Origin: an uncultured Bacillota bacterium
GTDB lineage: Bacteria > Bacillota > Dehalobacteriia > UBA7702
DNA length: 64,000 nt
Reading direction: 5' to 3'
NCBI GenBank assembly: GCA_934702375.1
Contig: CAKUYE010000002.1
Span: forward strand, 62,001-126,000
The notes beneath the pieces were generated by a model. That model was not told the DNA's origin. It did not search any database and saw only the letters and a list, made by a program, of their open reading frames with translations. Each line of letters starts with the position of its first letter. Within the stretch, counting starts at the first letter, position 1. Of the stretch, positions 8,532-16,119 are shown in pieces. The translations under genes and the position numbers were made by a program.

Positions 8532-9260
8532 GTGGTGACGCCCTTGGATAGCGAAGTAAAACAGGCTTTTTTCGAGCACATTGCGGAGCTGCGAAAGACG
8601 TTGATTCTCTGCATTGTGACGATCCTTGCCTTTTTCATTCTTATTTTCTGCGTTTTTCAAGATACGCTGATGGATTTTTTCCTTTCCGGTGTACGCAGCA
8701 TTGGTTTGGAGGTCGTTTATACGACGGTAGGCGAGGTTTGGACCACGAAGATGAAAGTTGCCTTTATGGCGGCTCTGGTGGTTTCCTTTCCCTTTACAGC
8801 TTTTTTTCTTTGGCGGTTTCTGGCCCCGGCGCTGTACCCCGGAGAAAAGAAGATTTTCAGCCTCTGCTTTTTTGCTGCGGTGTTCTTATTTGCCCTCGGG
8901 GTTGCCTTTGCATATTTTGTGGTACTGCCCTTTACCTTGCGCTTTTTCGTAGCCTTTGGTGAAGGCACAGCCACCGCTATGCTCACCGTGAGTAAATACG
9001 TTAGTTTCCTGATCGGCTTTATTGTACCCTTTGGCTTGATTTTTCTGATGCCCCTCTGTGTGTATCTTTTAACAAAGCTTGGTATTCTTACCCCGGATGT
9101 ATTAGTGCGCACCCGTCGTTATGTCCTGATCCTGCTTCTCATCGTTGCCGCGATCCTGACGCCGCCGGATGTAGTCTCACAGCTGATGCTGTTTTTCCCA
9201 ATGATGGGGTTGTGGGAGGTTGGCATCTTAATTTCCAAACGCACCTTTCGGCGGCGCTAA
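8532..9260 (+). CDS. tatC: Sec-independent translocase protein TatC
   Basis: Receptor subunit of the Tat translocase, 242 residues with six predicted membrane helices. The N-terminal signature FFEHIAELRKTL corresponds to the conserved HL.ELR motif that binds twin-arginine signals. Later signatures include FTAFFLWRFLAPALYPGEKK and ILTPPDVVSQ, both typical of TatC. The GTG at 8532 follows directly on the tatA stop, with AAGGA at 8523-8527 serving as ribosome site; a second GTG at 8535 is equally possible. The stop codon TAA (9258-9260) is also the first three bases of the tandem repeat, and the last codons resemble the repeat's 3' end. Confidence 0.95.
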   Translation: MVTPLDSEVKQAFFEHIAELRKTLILCIVTILAFFILIFCVFQDTLMDFFLSGVRSIGLEVVYTTVGEVWTTKMKVAFMAALVVSFPFTAFFLWRFLAPALYPGEKKIFSLCFFAAVFLFALGVAFAYFVVLPFTLRFFVAFGEGTATAMLTVSKYVSFLIGFIVPFGLIFLMPLCVYLLTKLGILTPDVLVRTRRYVLILLLIVAAILTPPDVVSQLMLFFPMMGLWEVGILISKRTFRRR

Positions 9261-9668
9261 ACGTCTTTTCTTCGGCAAAATCTATCCATGCCGGCCATCC
9301 GGATACGTTTTAGTATACCGGCTGACCGTCCTGAAAAGCTTTTACCGAATAAAAGCCGTTTATCGCCGCCTTTCCGGCTCTGCTTAAACGGTTTTTCTTC
9401 GGCAAAATCTATCCATGCCGGCCATCCGGATACGTCTAGGTATACCGGCTGACCGTCCTGAAAAGCTTTTACCGAATAAAAGCCGTTTATCGCCGCCTTC
9501 CCGGCTCTGCTTAAACGGTTTTTCTTCGGCAAAATCATCTCGTGTCGGCCATCCGGATACGTTTTAGTATACCGGCTGACCGCCCCGAAATGCTTTTGCC
9601 GAATAAAAGCCGTTTATCGCCGCCTTTCCGGCTCTGCTTAAACGCTTTTCCTCGGCAAAATCTATCAT
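9258..9668. repeat. 127-bp structured tandem repeat, three copies plus a partial
   Basis: Units begin with TAAACG at 9258, 9385, 9512 and 9639, an exact 127-base period; the fourth breaks off after GGCAAAATCTAT. Units are about 90-95% alike. Each folds as an outer stem (TTCGGCAAAA with TTTTACCGAA; perfect TTTTGCCGAA in unit 3), an inner imperfect hairpin with ATAC/GTAT at its tip next to a bulged A, and a short 3' hairpin (GCCG/CGGC). The period is not a multiple of three, so the frame shifts from unit to unit and the stretch is not coding. A solo relative lies at 2734-2851. Both sites are between convergent genes. Confidence 0.85.
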
Positions 9669-9680
9669 AATAAAGCAATT

Positions 9681-9709
9681 AGCCGCCTTGGTTTTTTACC
9701 TTGGCGGCC
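9681..9709 (-). terminator. Hairpin after the LytTR gene
   Basis: GCCGCC at 9682-9687 pairs with GGCGGC at 9703-9708, around CC/GG pairs and an A/T-rich loop. It begins a few bases beyond the stop of the minus-strand LytTR gene. The following T-run is weak, so this is a tentative terminator. Confidence 0.5.
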
Positions 9710-9712
9710 ATT

Positions 9713-10435
9713 TTAGTGGTTGTTTTCTTTTCTCGTGTGGGATTGGATCCATTCCTGTACCTCGGCTTTTTTGCTTTGGCTGATCGGCAGCTTGATATTT
9801 TCGGCAAGGAAAATGTGGCTTGGTGTTACGGCTTCAATGTATCGGCAGTTTACCGCAATGGAATTGTGGATTCGCAGAAAAGGAAGGTCTTTGACGGAAT
9901 CCAATAATTCACTTATCTTACCGTAAAAAATTTGGGTTTCGGTTTTTGTGTGGATATGGATGTGTCTTCCTTTGCTTTCGATATACAAAACATCTTTTGC
10001 GGTGACACGCCGAAGTTCTCGACCGGAACGAAAGGCAAAATGATTGTCGAAGCGGTGAATTAGCGTATTGCAGATAGGAAGAATTTCATTGATATTTTTC
10101 TGTGAAATGGGTTTGATTAGAAAGTGCAGGGGGTGCATCTCAAAGAAAGGCATTACGTCGATGAGTTCTTTGGACATATAGACGATTTGAACAATATGAT
10201 TTTTCTGCTCTTTACGAATATAATGGCTGATTTCCAGACCACGGTTCTCCGGAAGGGATACTTCCAGAAAAATCAAATCATACTGTTCCTCGGCCAAAGC
10301 CTGTCGCAAACCGGTTTCGGTGTAAAAAATTTCGATTGTCTCTTGAATCTGCTCTGTATGAGCCGTTTTGGTGATTTTTTCCTTTAAGTCCTGGCAGGTC
10401 ATTTCATCGTCGTCACAAATAGCAATTCGAAGCAT
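9713..10435 (-). CDS. LytTR-type response regulator with Glu at the phosphoacceptor site
   Basis: DNA-binding regulator of 240 residues. Residues 1-115 form a receiver domain with the acidic pocket (ICDDDE at 6-11), MSKEL at the Thr/Ser position and a Lys-Pro pair (LIKPIS). Residues 135-235 form a LytTR domain (KDVLYIESKGRHIHIHT, FLRIHNSIAVNCRYIE). The usual phosphoacceptor Asp is replaced by Glu58 (YDLIFLEVSLPE instead of FLDIEMP). Such a change may mimic phosphorylation, making the protein constitutively active or controlled by another route. No sensor kinase is adjacent. The gene is divergent from a pair of membrane proteins whose promoter carries a LytTR-like direct repeat. Confidence 0.88.
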   Translation of the reverse strand: MLRIAICDDDEMTCQDLKEKITKTAHTEQIQETIEIFYTETGLRQALAEEQYDLIFLEVSLPENRGLEISHYIRKEQKNHIVQIVYMSKELIDVMPFFEMHPLHFLIKPISQKNINEILPICNTLIHRFDNHFAFRSGRELRRVTAKDVLYIESKGRHIHIHTKTETQIFYGKISELLDSVKDLPFLRIHNSIAVNCRYIEAVTPSHIFLAENIKLPISQSKKAEVQEWIQSHTRKENNH

Positions 10436-10539
10436 GGATTCTCCTAGTATCTAAATTTAAAAAGATAAACTATAATTAGGATACCATACGATCCTTAAAA
10501 AAGGAATGTTTTTAATAGATTTTTAATAAATTCATTAAA

Positions 10540-10602
10540 TTATGACATCAAATCGATGATTTATGACATTTTGCCGCACAGACACTACCTTTGTGTTATA
10601 AT
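10540..10602 (+). promoter_or_regulatory. Promoter with a LytTR-like 9-bp direct repeat
   Basis: TTATGACAT occurs exactly twice, at 10540-10548 and 10561-10569, separated by 12 bases (21-base period, two helix turns). This is the geometry of LytTR/AgrA binding sites, though the bases differ from the AgrA consensus. A TATAAT box follows at 10597-10602. The nearest -35-like hexamer (TTGCCG, 10571-10576) leaves a 20-base spacer, so the promoter looks weak and activator-dependent. The leader also holds a palindrome ACTGTT/AACAGT at 10630-10644. Confidence 0.65.
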
Positions 10603-10717
10603 AAATTTATTAAATATATTGTGCACGATACTGTTGGAAACAGTGTTCTTTGTGAGGAAAATGATTTTGTTAGCCGTATGAGTATCTAAGATTTTATTTC
10701 TAAAAGAAGGTGATTAT

Positions 10718-11254
10718 ATGAGCGTTGGTTTTTGGATTGGCCTTTGCCGGATTTGGTCTTCGTTTATCCCCGGTTGGTTAATGGAATTTTTTTATCACAA
10801 TACGCTGTTTTTGGTGTTGGTTACCTGGGCCGTTTTTCTTTACGCGTGCAAATTTCATCGTGACTTTGCTTTTTCCAAGCCGATGCTGGTGGTCTTCCTT
10901 CTTTTTGTTGCCTTTTATTCGGTTTACTTGTTTTCGGATGCTTTGAAATATGTAGATATGCTTTTCCCCAACGAAAAGCTCCTGATTGGAAATGATATCA
11001 TTGGTCTCAATGAGCGCTCTTTGCTTGTGCCGGAACCCGGGGAGTATTATCCTTCCAGATATCCTTTGGATGGAAGCTATTATAACGTAATTGAGAAAGA
11101 GATGGGAAATCGGATTGCAGATAGCATCTTTTTGCGGTTGGCAACTTCAATACCAACAGGAATTGCCTGCATTGTGTATGATTTCCTATTTGTTGTATCC
11201 TTGGTACGCAACCGTAAGCATAGGGAAGTGAAAGGAGTGGGCAGTGATGAGTGA
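10718..11254 (+). CDS. Unknown membrane protein, first of a pair
   Basis: Not recognised. 178 residues with three or four hydrophobic helices: about 15-45, 52-75 and a C-terminal one at 142-165. A polar segment between the second and last helices (about 85-140), rich in Pro, Tyr and Glu, is probably outside the membrane. AGAAGGTG lies about 6 bases before the ATG. Its end overlaps the next gene by 8 bases, so the two are translationally coupled and may work together. The LytTR-like direct repeat upstream suggests control by the divergent regulator. No catalytic motif is visible. Confidence 0.7.
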   Translation: MSVGFWIGLCRIWSSFIPGWLMEFFYHNTLFLVLVTWAVFLYACKFHRDFAFSKPMLVVFLLFVAFYSVYLFSDALKYVDMLFPNEKLLIGNDIIGLNERSLLVPEPGEYYPSRYPLDGSYYNVIEKEMGNRIADSIFLRLATSIPTGIACIVYDFLFVVSLVRNRKHREVKGVGSDE

Positions 11255-11795
11255 TCTTATTCTTTCGGTATTGCATCCTCTTGTTGTTCATTTGCCCGGT
11301 TGCAAAAACCTTGGGATTTCCTGTTCCTGGATCGTTTTTCTTGTTTTTCTTTTGAATTTGCTGGTGTTATGCTTTTCCGTTATAAAGGGACGACCTTTGT
11401 TTACTCGCTCTTTAAAGGAAACCGCAGGAGCGGAAAAAGGGATGATGGCGATGATTCTCTTAACGACTTTGGTGGAAATTGCTTTGGTTCTTGTTGTCTA
11501 TCGCCTGTCCATGCGTTTTACGCAGTTGCCGATATCCTATGAGAATACAATGTACGGCGGAATCATGGGTTATTTCCAAGATCCCGATGGCATTGAAACG
11601 CCGGCTCCGTCCTTTGGAAAACCTCGCGGATTGGACTTGGTACAAATTATCTCTGCCAATGAAAAGGAGTGGCTCTACCTTGGGTTTATCGCGAATATCC
11701 TGTTGACCTATGTCAATTTCTTCTTTGCTTTGGTTTATTATGGATCTTGCTTTATCCGGGAGAACTTGGTAAAATGGAAGAAAAAGAATGCTTAA
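11247..11795 (+). CDS. Unknown membrane protein, second of a pair
   Basis: Not recognised. 182 residues with three membrane helices, at about 25-45, 68-90 and 150-175. The loop between the last two holds a Pro/Gly-rich segment (TMYGGIMGYFQDPDGIETP). Overall plan resembles its upstream neighbour, with a polar loop before a final helix and a basic tail (KWKKKNA), so the pair may be distant paralogues or two halves of one complex; I could not align them convincingly. The ATG at 11247 has AAAGGAG 9 bases upstream; a GTG at 11244 is in frame. A terminator follows. Confidence 0.7.
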   Translation: MSDLILSVLHPLVVHLPGCKNLGISCSWIVFLVFLLNLLVLCFSVIKGRPLFTRSLKETAGAEKGMMAMILLTTLVEIALVLVVYRLSMRFTQLPISYENTMYGGIMGYFQDPDGIETPAPSFGKPRGLDLVQIISANEKEWLYLGFIANILLTYVNFFFALVYYGSCFIRENLVKWKKKNA

Positions 11796-11802
11796 TGCTT
11801 TA

Positions 11803-11838
11803 TTCCGGCTGCAATATCATGCAGTCGGAATTTCTTTA
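11803..11838 (+). terminator. Terminator of the membrane-protein pair
   Basis: TTCCGGCTGCA (11803-11813) pairs with TGCAGTCGGAA (11820-11830), with one mismatch, followed by TTTCTTT. It directly follows the second membrane gene. Confidence 0.75.
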
Positions 11839-11921
11839 TGGCATTTCAAGAAAAATGTCGCGAATTTATTGTACTTATGGTAAAATAGAAGAAGAATGAC
11901 ATGGATCAGGAGGCTCTTTTT

Positions 11922-14555
11922 ATGGCAGAGCAGGTGGAAAAAAACTTAAAAAAGCGTATCGTTCTGGGGCTTTTGGCCCATGTGGATGCCGGTAAAACCA
12001 CCCTTTCCGAAGGGCTTCTTTATCTTTCCGGTCAAATCAAAAAGGTGGGGCGAGTCGATCACGGAGATTGTTTTCTTGATACCCATGCTTTGGAGCGGGC
12101 CAGAGGAATCACCATTTTTTCCAAGCAGGCAAGGTTTTCTCTGGGTGATACGGAGATTACTCTTTTGGATACTCCGGGTCACGTTGATTTTTCCACGGAA
12201 ACCGAGCGCACCCTGAGTGTGTTGGACTATGCTGTTCTCGTTATCAGCGGCACCGACGGTGTCCAAGCCCACACCGAAACTCTTTGGCGGTTGCTGCGGA
12301 AATATCATATTCCCACTTTCTTTTTTATCAGCAAATGCGACCTCGCCCATGCCGATGGGAATAGGACTTTGGCAGAGCTGAAAGATCGGCTTTCTTCGGC
12401 CTGTATAGATCTCTCTCATGGCTTTGATCCCGAAGAGATCGCTCTTTGTGATGAAGCTTTGTTGGAGCGTTATTTCCGTACCGATACCGTTACGGATCGT
12501 GATATTGCGGCATTGATTCGAGAGGAAAAGCTCTTCCCCTGCTTCTTTGGTTCCGGCTTGAAGTTGGAAGGGATGGAACCCCTGCTTTATGCTTTGGAGC
12601 ATTATACCTTGATGCCCTCTTATTCCGAGGATTTTGGAGCGATGGTCTACAAGATCGACCGGGACGAAAAAGGAAATCGTCTTACTTATATGAAAATCAC
12701 CGGCGGCACTTTAAAGGTGCGCATGCCGGTATCTTACCTTTCTTCCCATACCCGGGAGGAGACCACGGAAAAAGTCAGCCAGCTACGGCTCTATGCCGGA
12801 GAAAAGTACAGTACCGCCGACGGAGTTTATCCCGGTACTGTCTGCGCTGTCCTGGGATTTTCGGAAACGGCTCCGGGGATGGGTTTGGGTGCTGCGGCAA
12901 ACGGTGTTCCGCCGTTGTTGGAGGCCGTATTGAATTACCGCGTTGTTTTGCCTGAGGATATCGACCCCGCCGGATTTTTACCTAAGCTGCGGCTCTTGGA
13001 AGAGGAAGACCCGGCTCTTCATGTGGTATGGCAGGAATCTCTTGGAGAAATCCACCTGCGATTGATGGGAGAAGTGCAGATTGACGTTATCAAAAATCTT
13101 ATTGCGGAGCGGTTTGGTGTCTCTGTGGATATTGCCGATGGCAGGATCCTTTATAAAGAAACCATCAAAGAGCCGGTGGTGGGCATTGGCCATTTTGAGC
13201 CTCTGCGCCATTATGCCGAAGTGCATTTGCTCCTGGAACCTTTGGCACCGGGCAGCGGTATTGTTTTTGACAGTAAATGTAGCGAAGATCTTCTGGATCG
13301 TAACTGGCAAAGACTGATTCTGGGACAGTTGGCATCTCATGAGCTTATCGGTGTTCTTACCGGTTCACCTTTGACGGATCTGCGGATCACTCTGGTGGCA
13401 GGGCGCGCCCATTTGAAACATACCGAAGGCGGCGATTTCCGTCAGGCGGCGATCCGTGCTTTGCGTCACGGACTGATGCAGGCAGAAAGTGTTCTTCTGG
13501 AACCGTATTATCACTTTGCACTGGAGCTTCCCGGGGAGTATCTGGGCCGTGGAATCCATGATATTCAGGCGATGAACGGCACCTTTGGTGCTCCTGAGGA
13601 AATTGGTGAAATGATGCTTCTCAAAGGCACGGCTCCGGTGGCTGCCATGGCCAATTACCAGACAGAGGTTTTGGCTTATACTCATGGCAAGGGGCGGCTC
13701 CGTCGGGAAATCTGCGGCTATGCTCCCTGTAAAAATGCGGCTGCCATCATCGAAACCGCCGGATATGATCCGGAGCACGATCCGGATAATCCTGCTTTTT
13801 CCGTTTTTTGTGCCCACGGTGGCGGTTTTAACGTGCCTTGGCAGGATGTCCGGGAGTATGCTCACGTGGATAGCGGAGTAAAAACCTCTCCCGATGCCAT
13901 GCCTACGCTGCCCAACCCCAAAGTTTTTGCCCGTAATCTGAATATAGACGATAAAGAACTGGAAGCGATTATGGAGCGGGAGTTTGGCCCCATCAAACGC
14001 CGCCAATATAAAAAAACGGTGGCCGATGATCGTTTTCATTCCGGTAAAAAGGTAGAGATCAAAAAAGATTATCTTATTGTAGATGGTTACAATATGATTT
14101 TTTCCTGGGAGGGATTAAAGGAGCTGGTTGATACCGATGATATGGATCTTGCCCGGCATCGCCTTATCGAATTGCTCAGTCATTATCAGGCCTTTGTTCG
14201 TTGTGAATTGGTCTGCGTTTTCGATGGATATAAAATCAAAGGAAATCCCGGAGACCACCAAACCGTTGACGGTATTCATGTGGTTTATACTAAGGAAGGG
14301 GAGACGGCGGATCGCTATATTGAGACCTTATTAAAGGAGATCGGCAGTCACTATAATGTGCGGATTGCCACTTCCGATGCTTTGATCCAGCTTTCCGCCG
14401 TTAGCAGCGGTGTTTTGCGCATGACTGCTGGGGAACTGGAGGAGGAAATCTCCGGGGTTCAGAAAAAGTTGGCGCTATTGGTGGAGGAGCTGAACCGTAA
14501 AAATGAAAAGCTGAGAAATCGGCTGGATCTGACGGAGAAAAACGAAGGAAGATAA
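11922..14555 (+). CDS. TetM/EF-G-like ribosomal GTPase fused to a Rae1/YacP-type NYN domain
   Basis: A translation-factor GTPase of 877 residues. The N-terminal G domain has AHVDAGKT (19-26), ERARGIT, DTPGH and SKCD in place of the usual NKxD. Domains II-V follow the TetM/TetO ribosome-protection plan (GVLTGSPLTDLRIT, LLEPYYHFALELPGEYLGR). The TetM tip loop corresponding to YSPVSTPADF reads HLKHTEGGDF here. After a linker (KELEAIMEREFGPIKRR), residues from about 715 form an NYN nuclease like B. subtilis Rae1 (LIVDGYNMIFSW, VCVFDGYKIKG, VVYTKEGETADRYIE, IATSDALIQ), then a coiled coil. Rae1 cuts mRNA in the ribosomal A site, so the fusion suggests ribosome rescue or mRNA cleavage on stalled ribosomes; that is inference. 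The ATG at 11922 has AGGAGG 8 bases upstream, unlike the earlier ATG at 11901. Confidence 0.85.
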   Translation: MAEQVEKNLKKRIVLGLLAHVDAGKTTLSEGLLYLSGQIKKVGRVDHGDCFLDTHALERARGITIFSKQARFSLGDTEITLLDTPGHVDFSTETERTLSVLDYAVLVISGTDGVQAHTETLWRLLRKYHIPTFFFISKCDLAHADGNRTLAELKDRLSSACIDLSHGFDPEEIALCDEALLERYFRTDTVTDRDIAALIREEKLFPCFFGSGLKLEGMEPLLYALEHYTLMPSYSEDFGAMVYKIDRDEKGNRLTYMKITGGTLKVRMPVSYLSSHTREETTEKVSQLRLYAGEKYSTADGVYPGTVCAVLGFSETAPGMGLGAAANGVPPLLEAVLNYRVVLPEDIDPAGFLPKLRLLEEEDPALHVVWQESLGEIHLRLMGEVQIDVIKNLIAERFGVSVDIADGRILYKETIKEPVVGIGHFEPLRHYAEVHLLLEPLAPGSGIVFDSKCSEDLLDRNWQRLILGQLASHELIGVLTGSPLTDLRITLVAGRAHLKHTEGGDFRQAAIRALRHGLMQAESVLLEPYYHFALELPGEYLGRGIHDIQAMNGTFGAPEEIGEMMLLKGTAPVAAMANYQTEVLAYTHGKGRLRREICGYAPCKNAAAIIETAGYDPEHDPDNPAFSVFCAHGGGFNVPWQDVREYAHVDSGVKTSPDAMPTLPNPKVFARNLNIDDKELEAIMEREFGPIKRRQYKKTVADDRFHSGKKVEIKKDYLIVDGYNMIFSWEGLKELVDTDDMDLARHRLIELLSHYQAFVRCELVCVFDGYKIKGNPGDHQTVDGIHVVYTKEGETADRYIETLLKEIGSHYNVRIATSDALIQLSAVSSGVLRMTAGELEEEISGVQKKLALLVEELNRKNEKLRNRLDLTEKNEGR

Positions 14556-14566
14556 AGAGGGATATC

Positions 14567-15151
14567 GTGAAAAAAGATCGTGATTATGAGGATGATCCTT
14601 ACCTGGAGGATTTTGAGGAATTTGATATTCCGGAGTTGGGCAATGTGCCGAATCCCGGTACAGTTTCTGCCGGTGAATTTAACCGCAGATTTCAAAAGAA
14701 AATCTTTACGCCGAAAGGAAAGGGAAAATATATTGTCGCCGTTGTGTTGTTGGTGCTGCTCTGTTCTGTTGCAGCCGGTTTTGGCGGTTATCGGCTGGGG
14801 TATAGCCGCAGCTTTAGTCAGGGATATGATGCCGGTTATGACGAAGGCAACGATCTTGGCTATAACGAAGGTATGGAGTTGGGCAAAGAAGATGGCTACG
14901 ATGTTGGCTACGATGAAGGTTATGCCGACGGCGCCGACGGAGCCAAAAACGATGCTTACTACGGCATTTTAGATGGCGGCGGACAAGCTCAAACTGCTGG
15001 TAGCGGTGATGTCGTATACTGTACGGCTTCCGGCAGCTGCTATCATCATGAAGGTTGTTCCTATATTGCCGGGAAAAGCGGGCTGAAAACTATGTCCGAA
15101 GCCGAGGCAATCAATAGCGGCTACTCTCCCTGTAGTCGCTGTGGGAAGTAA
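14567..15151 (+). CDS. Membrane-anchored protein with GYDEG repeats and a C-terminal Cys/His domain
   Basis: No known function. 194 residues: an acidic cytosolic N-terminus (1-45), one membrane helix (about 47-66), then a run of short repeats of the form GYDxGYDEG (about 78-130), and a C-terminal domain of about 45 residues (VYCTASGSCYHHEGCSYI ... GYSPCSRCGK). The end resembles the small Ada-like metal-binding module found at the ends of many bacterial secreted proteins, where Cys and His ligands (here CYHHEGC and CSRC) would hold a metal. It starts 11 bases after the GTPase-NYN gene and is probably cotranscribed, but no functional link is evident. The start is GTG with AAAGAGGG upstream. Confidence 0.7.
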   Translation: MKKDRDYEDDPYLEDFEEFDIPELGNVPNPGTVSAGEFNRRFQKKIFTPKGKGKYIVAVVLLVLLCSVAAGFGGYRLGYSRSFSQGYDAGYDEGNDLGYNEGMELGKEDGYDVGYDEGYADGADGAKNDAYYGILDGGGQAQTAGSGDVVYCTASGSCYHHEGCSYIAGKSGLKTMSEAEAINSGYSPCSRCGK

Positions 15152-15198
15152 AGTGATTTTACGAGAATAAAATCTTAAAAAGTTTTTTAAAATAGTGG

Positions 15199-15246
15199 TT
15201 GACAAGGGTTATGCAAAGTGATAGAATACAAAACGTAAACAAGTTC
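15199..15246 (+). promoter_or_regulatory. Promoter and operator of the first TetR gene
   Basis: TTGACA at 15199-15204 and TAGAAT at 15222-15227 with a 17-base spacer. Directly downstream lies AAACAAGTTC (15237-15246), the same motif that is repeated before the mttB-like gene. The layout fits autorepression. Confidence 0.75.
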
Positions 15247-15261
15247 CGTTTTGGAGACGCT

Positions 15262-15906
15262 ATGGCAAGATATAGTAAAGGAATCGAAACAAAACGAAAA
15301 TTAATATTGCTTACCTACCACAAGTTGTTGGAGCAAAACGTTTCTTCCATCACCGTAAGAAATTTAGTGGCAGAGGCGGGTTATTCCCCATCAGCACTTT
15401 ATCGTTACTTTGGCAGCCTGGATGATCTTATTGTTGTTGCTTCTGTGCGATTTTTAGAGGAATATATCCGAGGTTATGCGGCTTTGCTTGATCGAAATGA
15501 TGATTTTATGAAAATCTATCGCGATGGTTGGCAGCTCTTTAATTACCATGCCTTTTCTCGTCCGGATGTTTTTTACGGATTATTCTGGGGAGAATATAAT
15601 GGTAAATTTGCCAATGCCATGGAAGAGTACTACCAAGTATTTCCCTTTGCCGGTTCTCAAAAATCACCGGATCTTTTTTCTCGCTTATTTTTTCAAAATA
15701 ATATTTATGAGAGAGATTATCGTGTGTTAAGTGAAGCGGCGGCTCGGGGCTGTATCTCAAAAGAAGATGCTGCCTATTTCAGTAGGGTTGTGCCTCTGGT
15801 TGTAAAAGGGATTCTTGATGAATACCGATACTGTGATATGGCAGAACGGCGAAAAGGAGAAAACGAATGTAATGAATTGATTCGCAGATGCCTTGCTCGT
15901 ATCTGA
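15262..15906 (+). CDS. TetR-family regulator of the methyltransferase operon
   Basis: Transcription regulator of 214 residues. The N-terminal helix-turn-helix is typical (SSITVRNLVAEAGYSPSALYRYFGSLDDL, about residues 27-56, with the YRYFGS core); the rest is an alpha-helical ligand domain with no recognised ligand. The ATG at 15262 is chosen because the earlier in-frame TTG at 15199 is the -35 box of the gene's own promoter and GGAG lies 5 bases before 15262. Motifs of the form GAAC-AA/TT-GTTC occur at its own promoter and four times before the following mttB-like gene, so it probably controls itself and that operon. The inducer may be a methylated amine or a derivative. Confidence 0.85.
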   Translation: MARYSKGIETKRKLILLTYHKLLEQNVSSITVRNLVAEAGYSPSALYRYFGSLDDLIVVASVRFLEEYIRGYAALLDRNDDFMKIYRDGWQLFNYHAFSRPDVFYGLFWGEYNGKFANAMEEYYQVFPFAGSQKSPDLFSRLFFQNNIYERDYRVLSEAAARGCISKEDAAYFSRVVPLVVKGILDEYRYCDMAERRKGENECNELIRRCLARI

Positions 15907-15970
15907 AACCGAAGAGATTTTGCAGTGCATGTTCCTCCTTCCGGGAGGAATCTCTTTTGACCGTAAAAGT

Positions 15971-16075
15971 GAACAAGTTCTCTATATGTTAAAAAATGAA
16001 CTTGTTCTTAAAGTTGCTAATTCGATAGCAAGAATGGACCTTGTTTTTTCTTTGCGTTAAAAAATGAACAAGTTA
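15971..16075 (+). promoter_or_regulatory. Cluster of TetR operator-like motifs
   Basis: GAACAAGTTC (15971-15980), GAACTTGTTC (15998-16007), a degraded GGACCTTGTT (16036-16045) and GAACAAGTTA (16066-16075). The second and fourth both follow the same string TTAAAAAAT. The two perfect forms are reverse complements of each other, with palindromic arms GAAC/GTTC. They cover the region upstream of the mttB-like gene and match the single site at the TetR promoter. I could not place one confident -35/-10 pair among them. Confidence 0.7.
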
Positions 16076-16119
16076 ATTTTTATTGTTCGCGAAAATAATA
16101 ATTTAGGGAGGACATGATG

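Noticed and set aside
9257..9538. Minus-strand protein across the tandem repeat
   Set aside because: It is the 127-bp repeat read through; the period is not a multiple of three, so the units appear in different frames, and there is no ribosome site.
11922..14555. Tetracycline resistance gene
   Set aside because: Only the fold is shared; the TetM tip loop is changed and a nuclease domain is fused, so resistance cannot be claimed from sequence.
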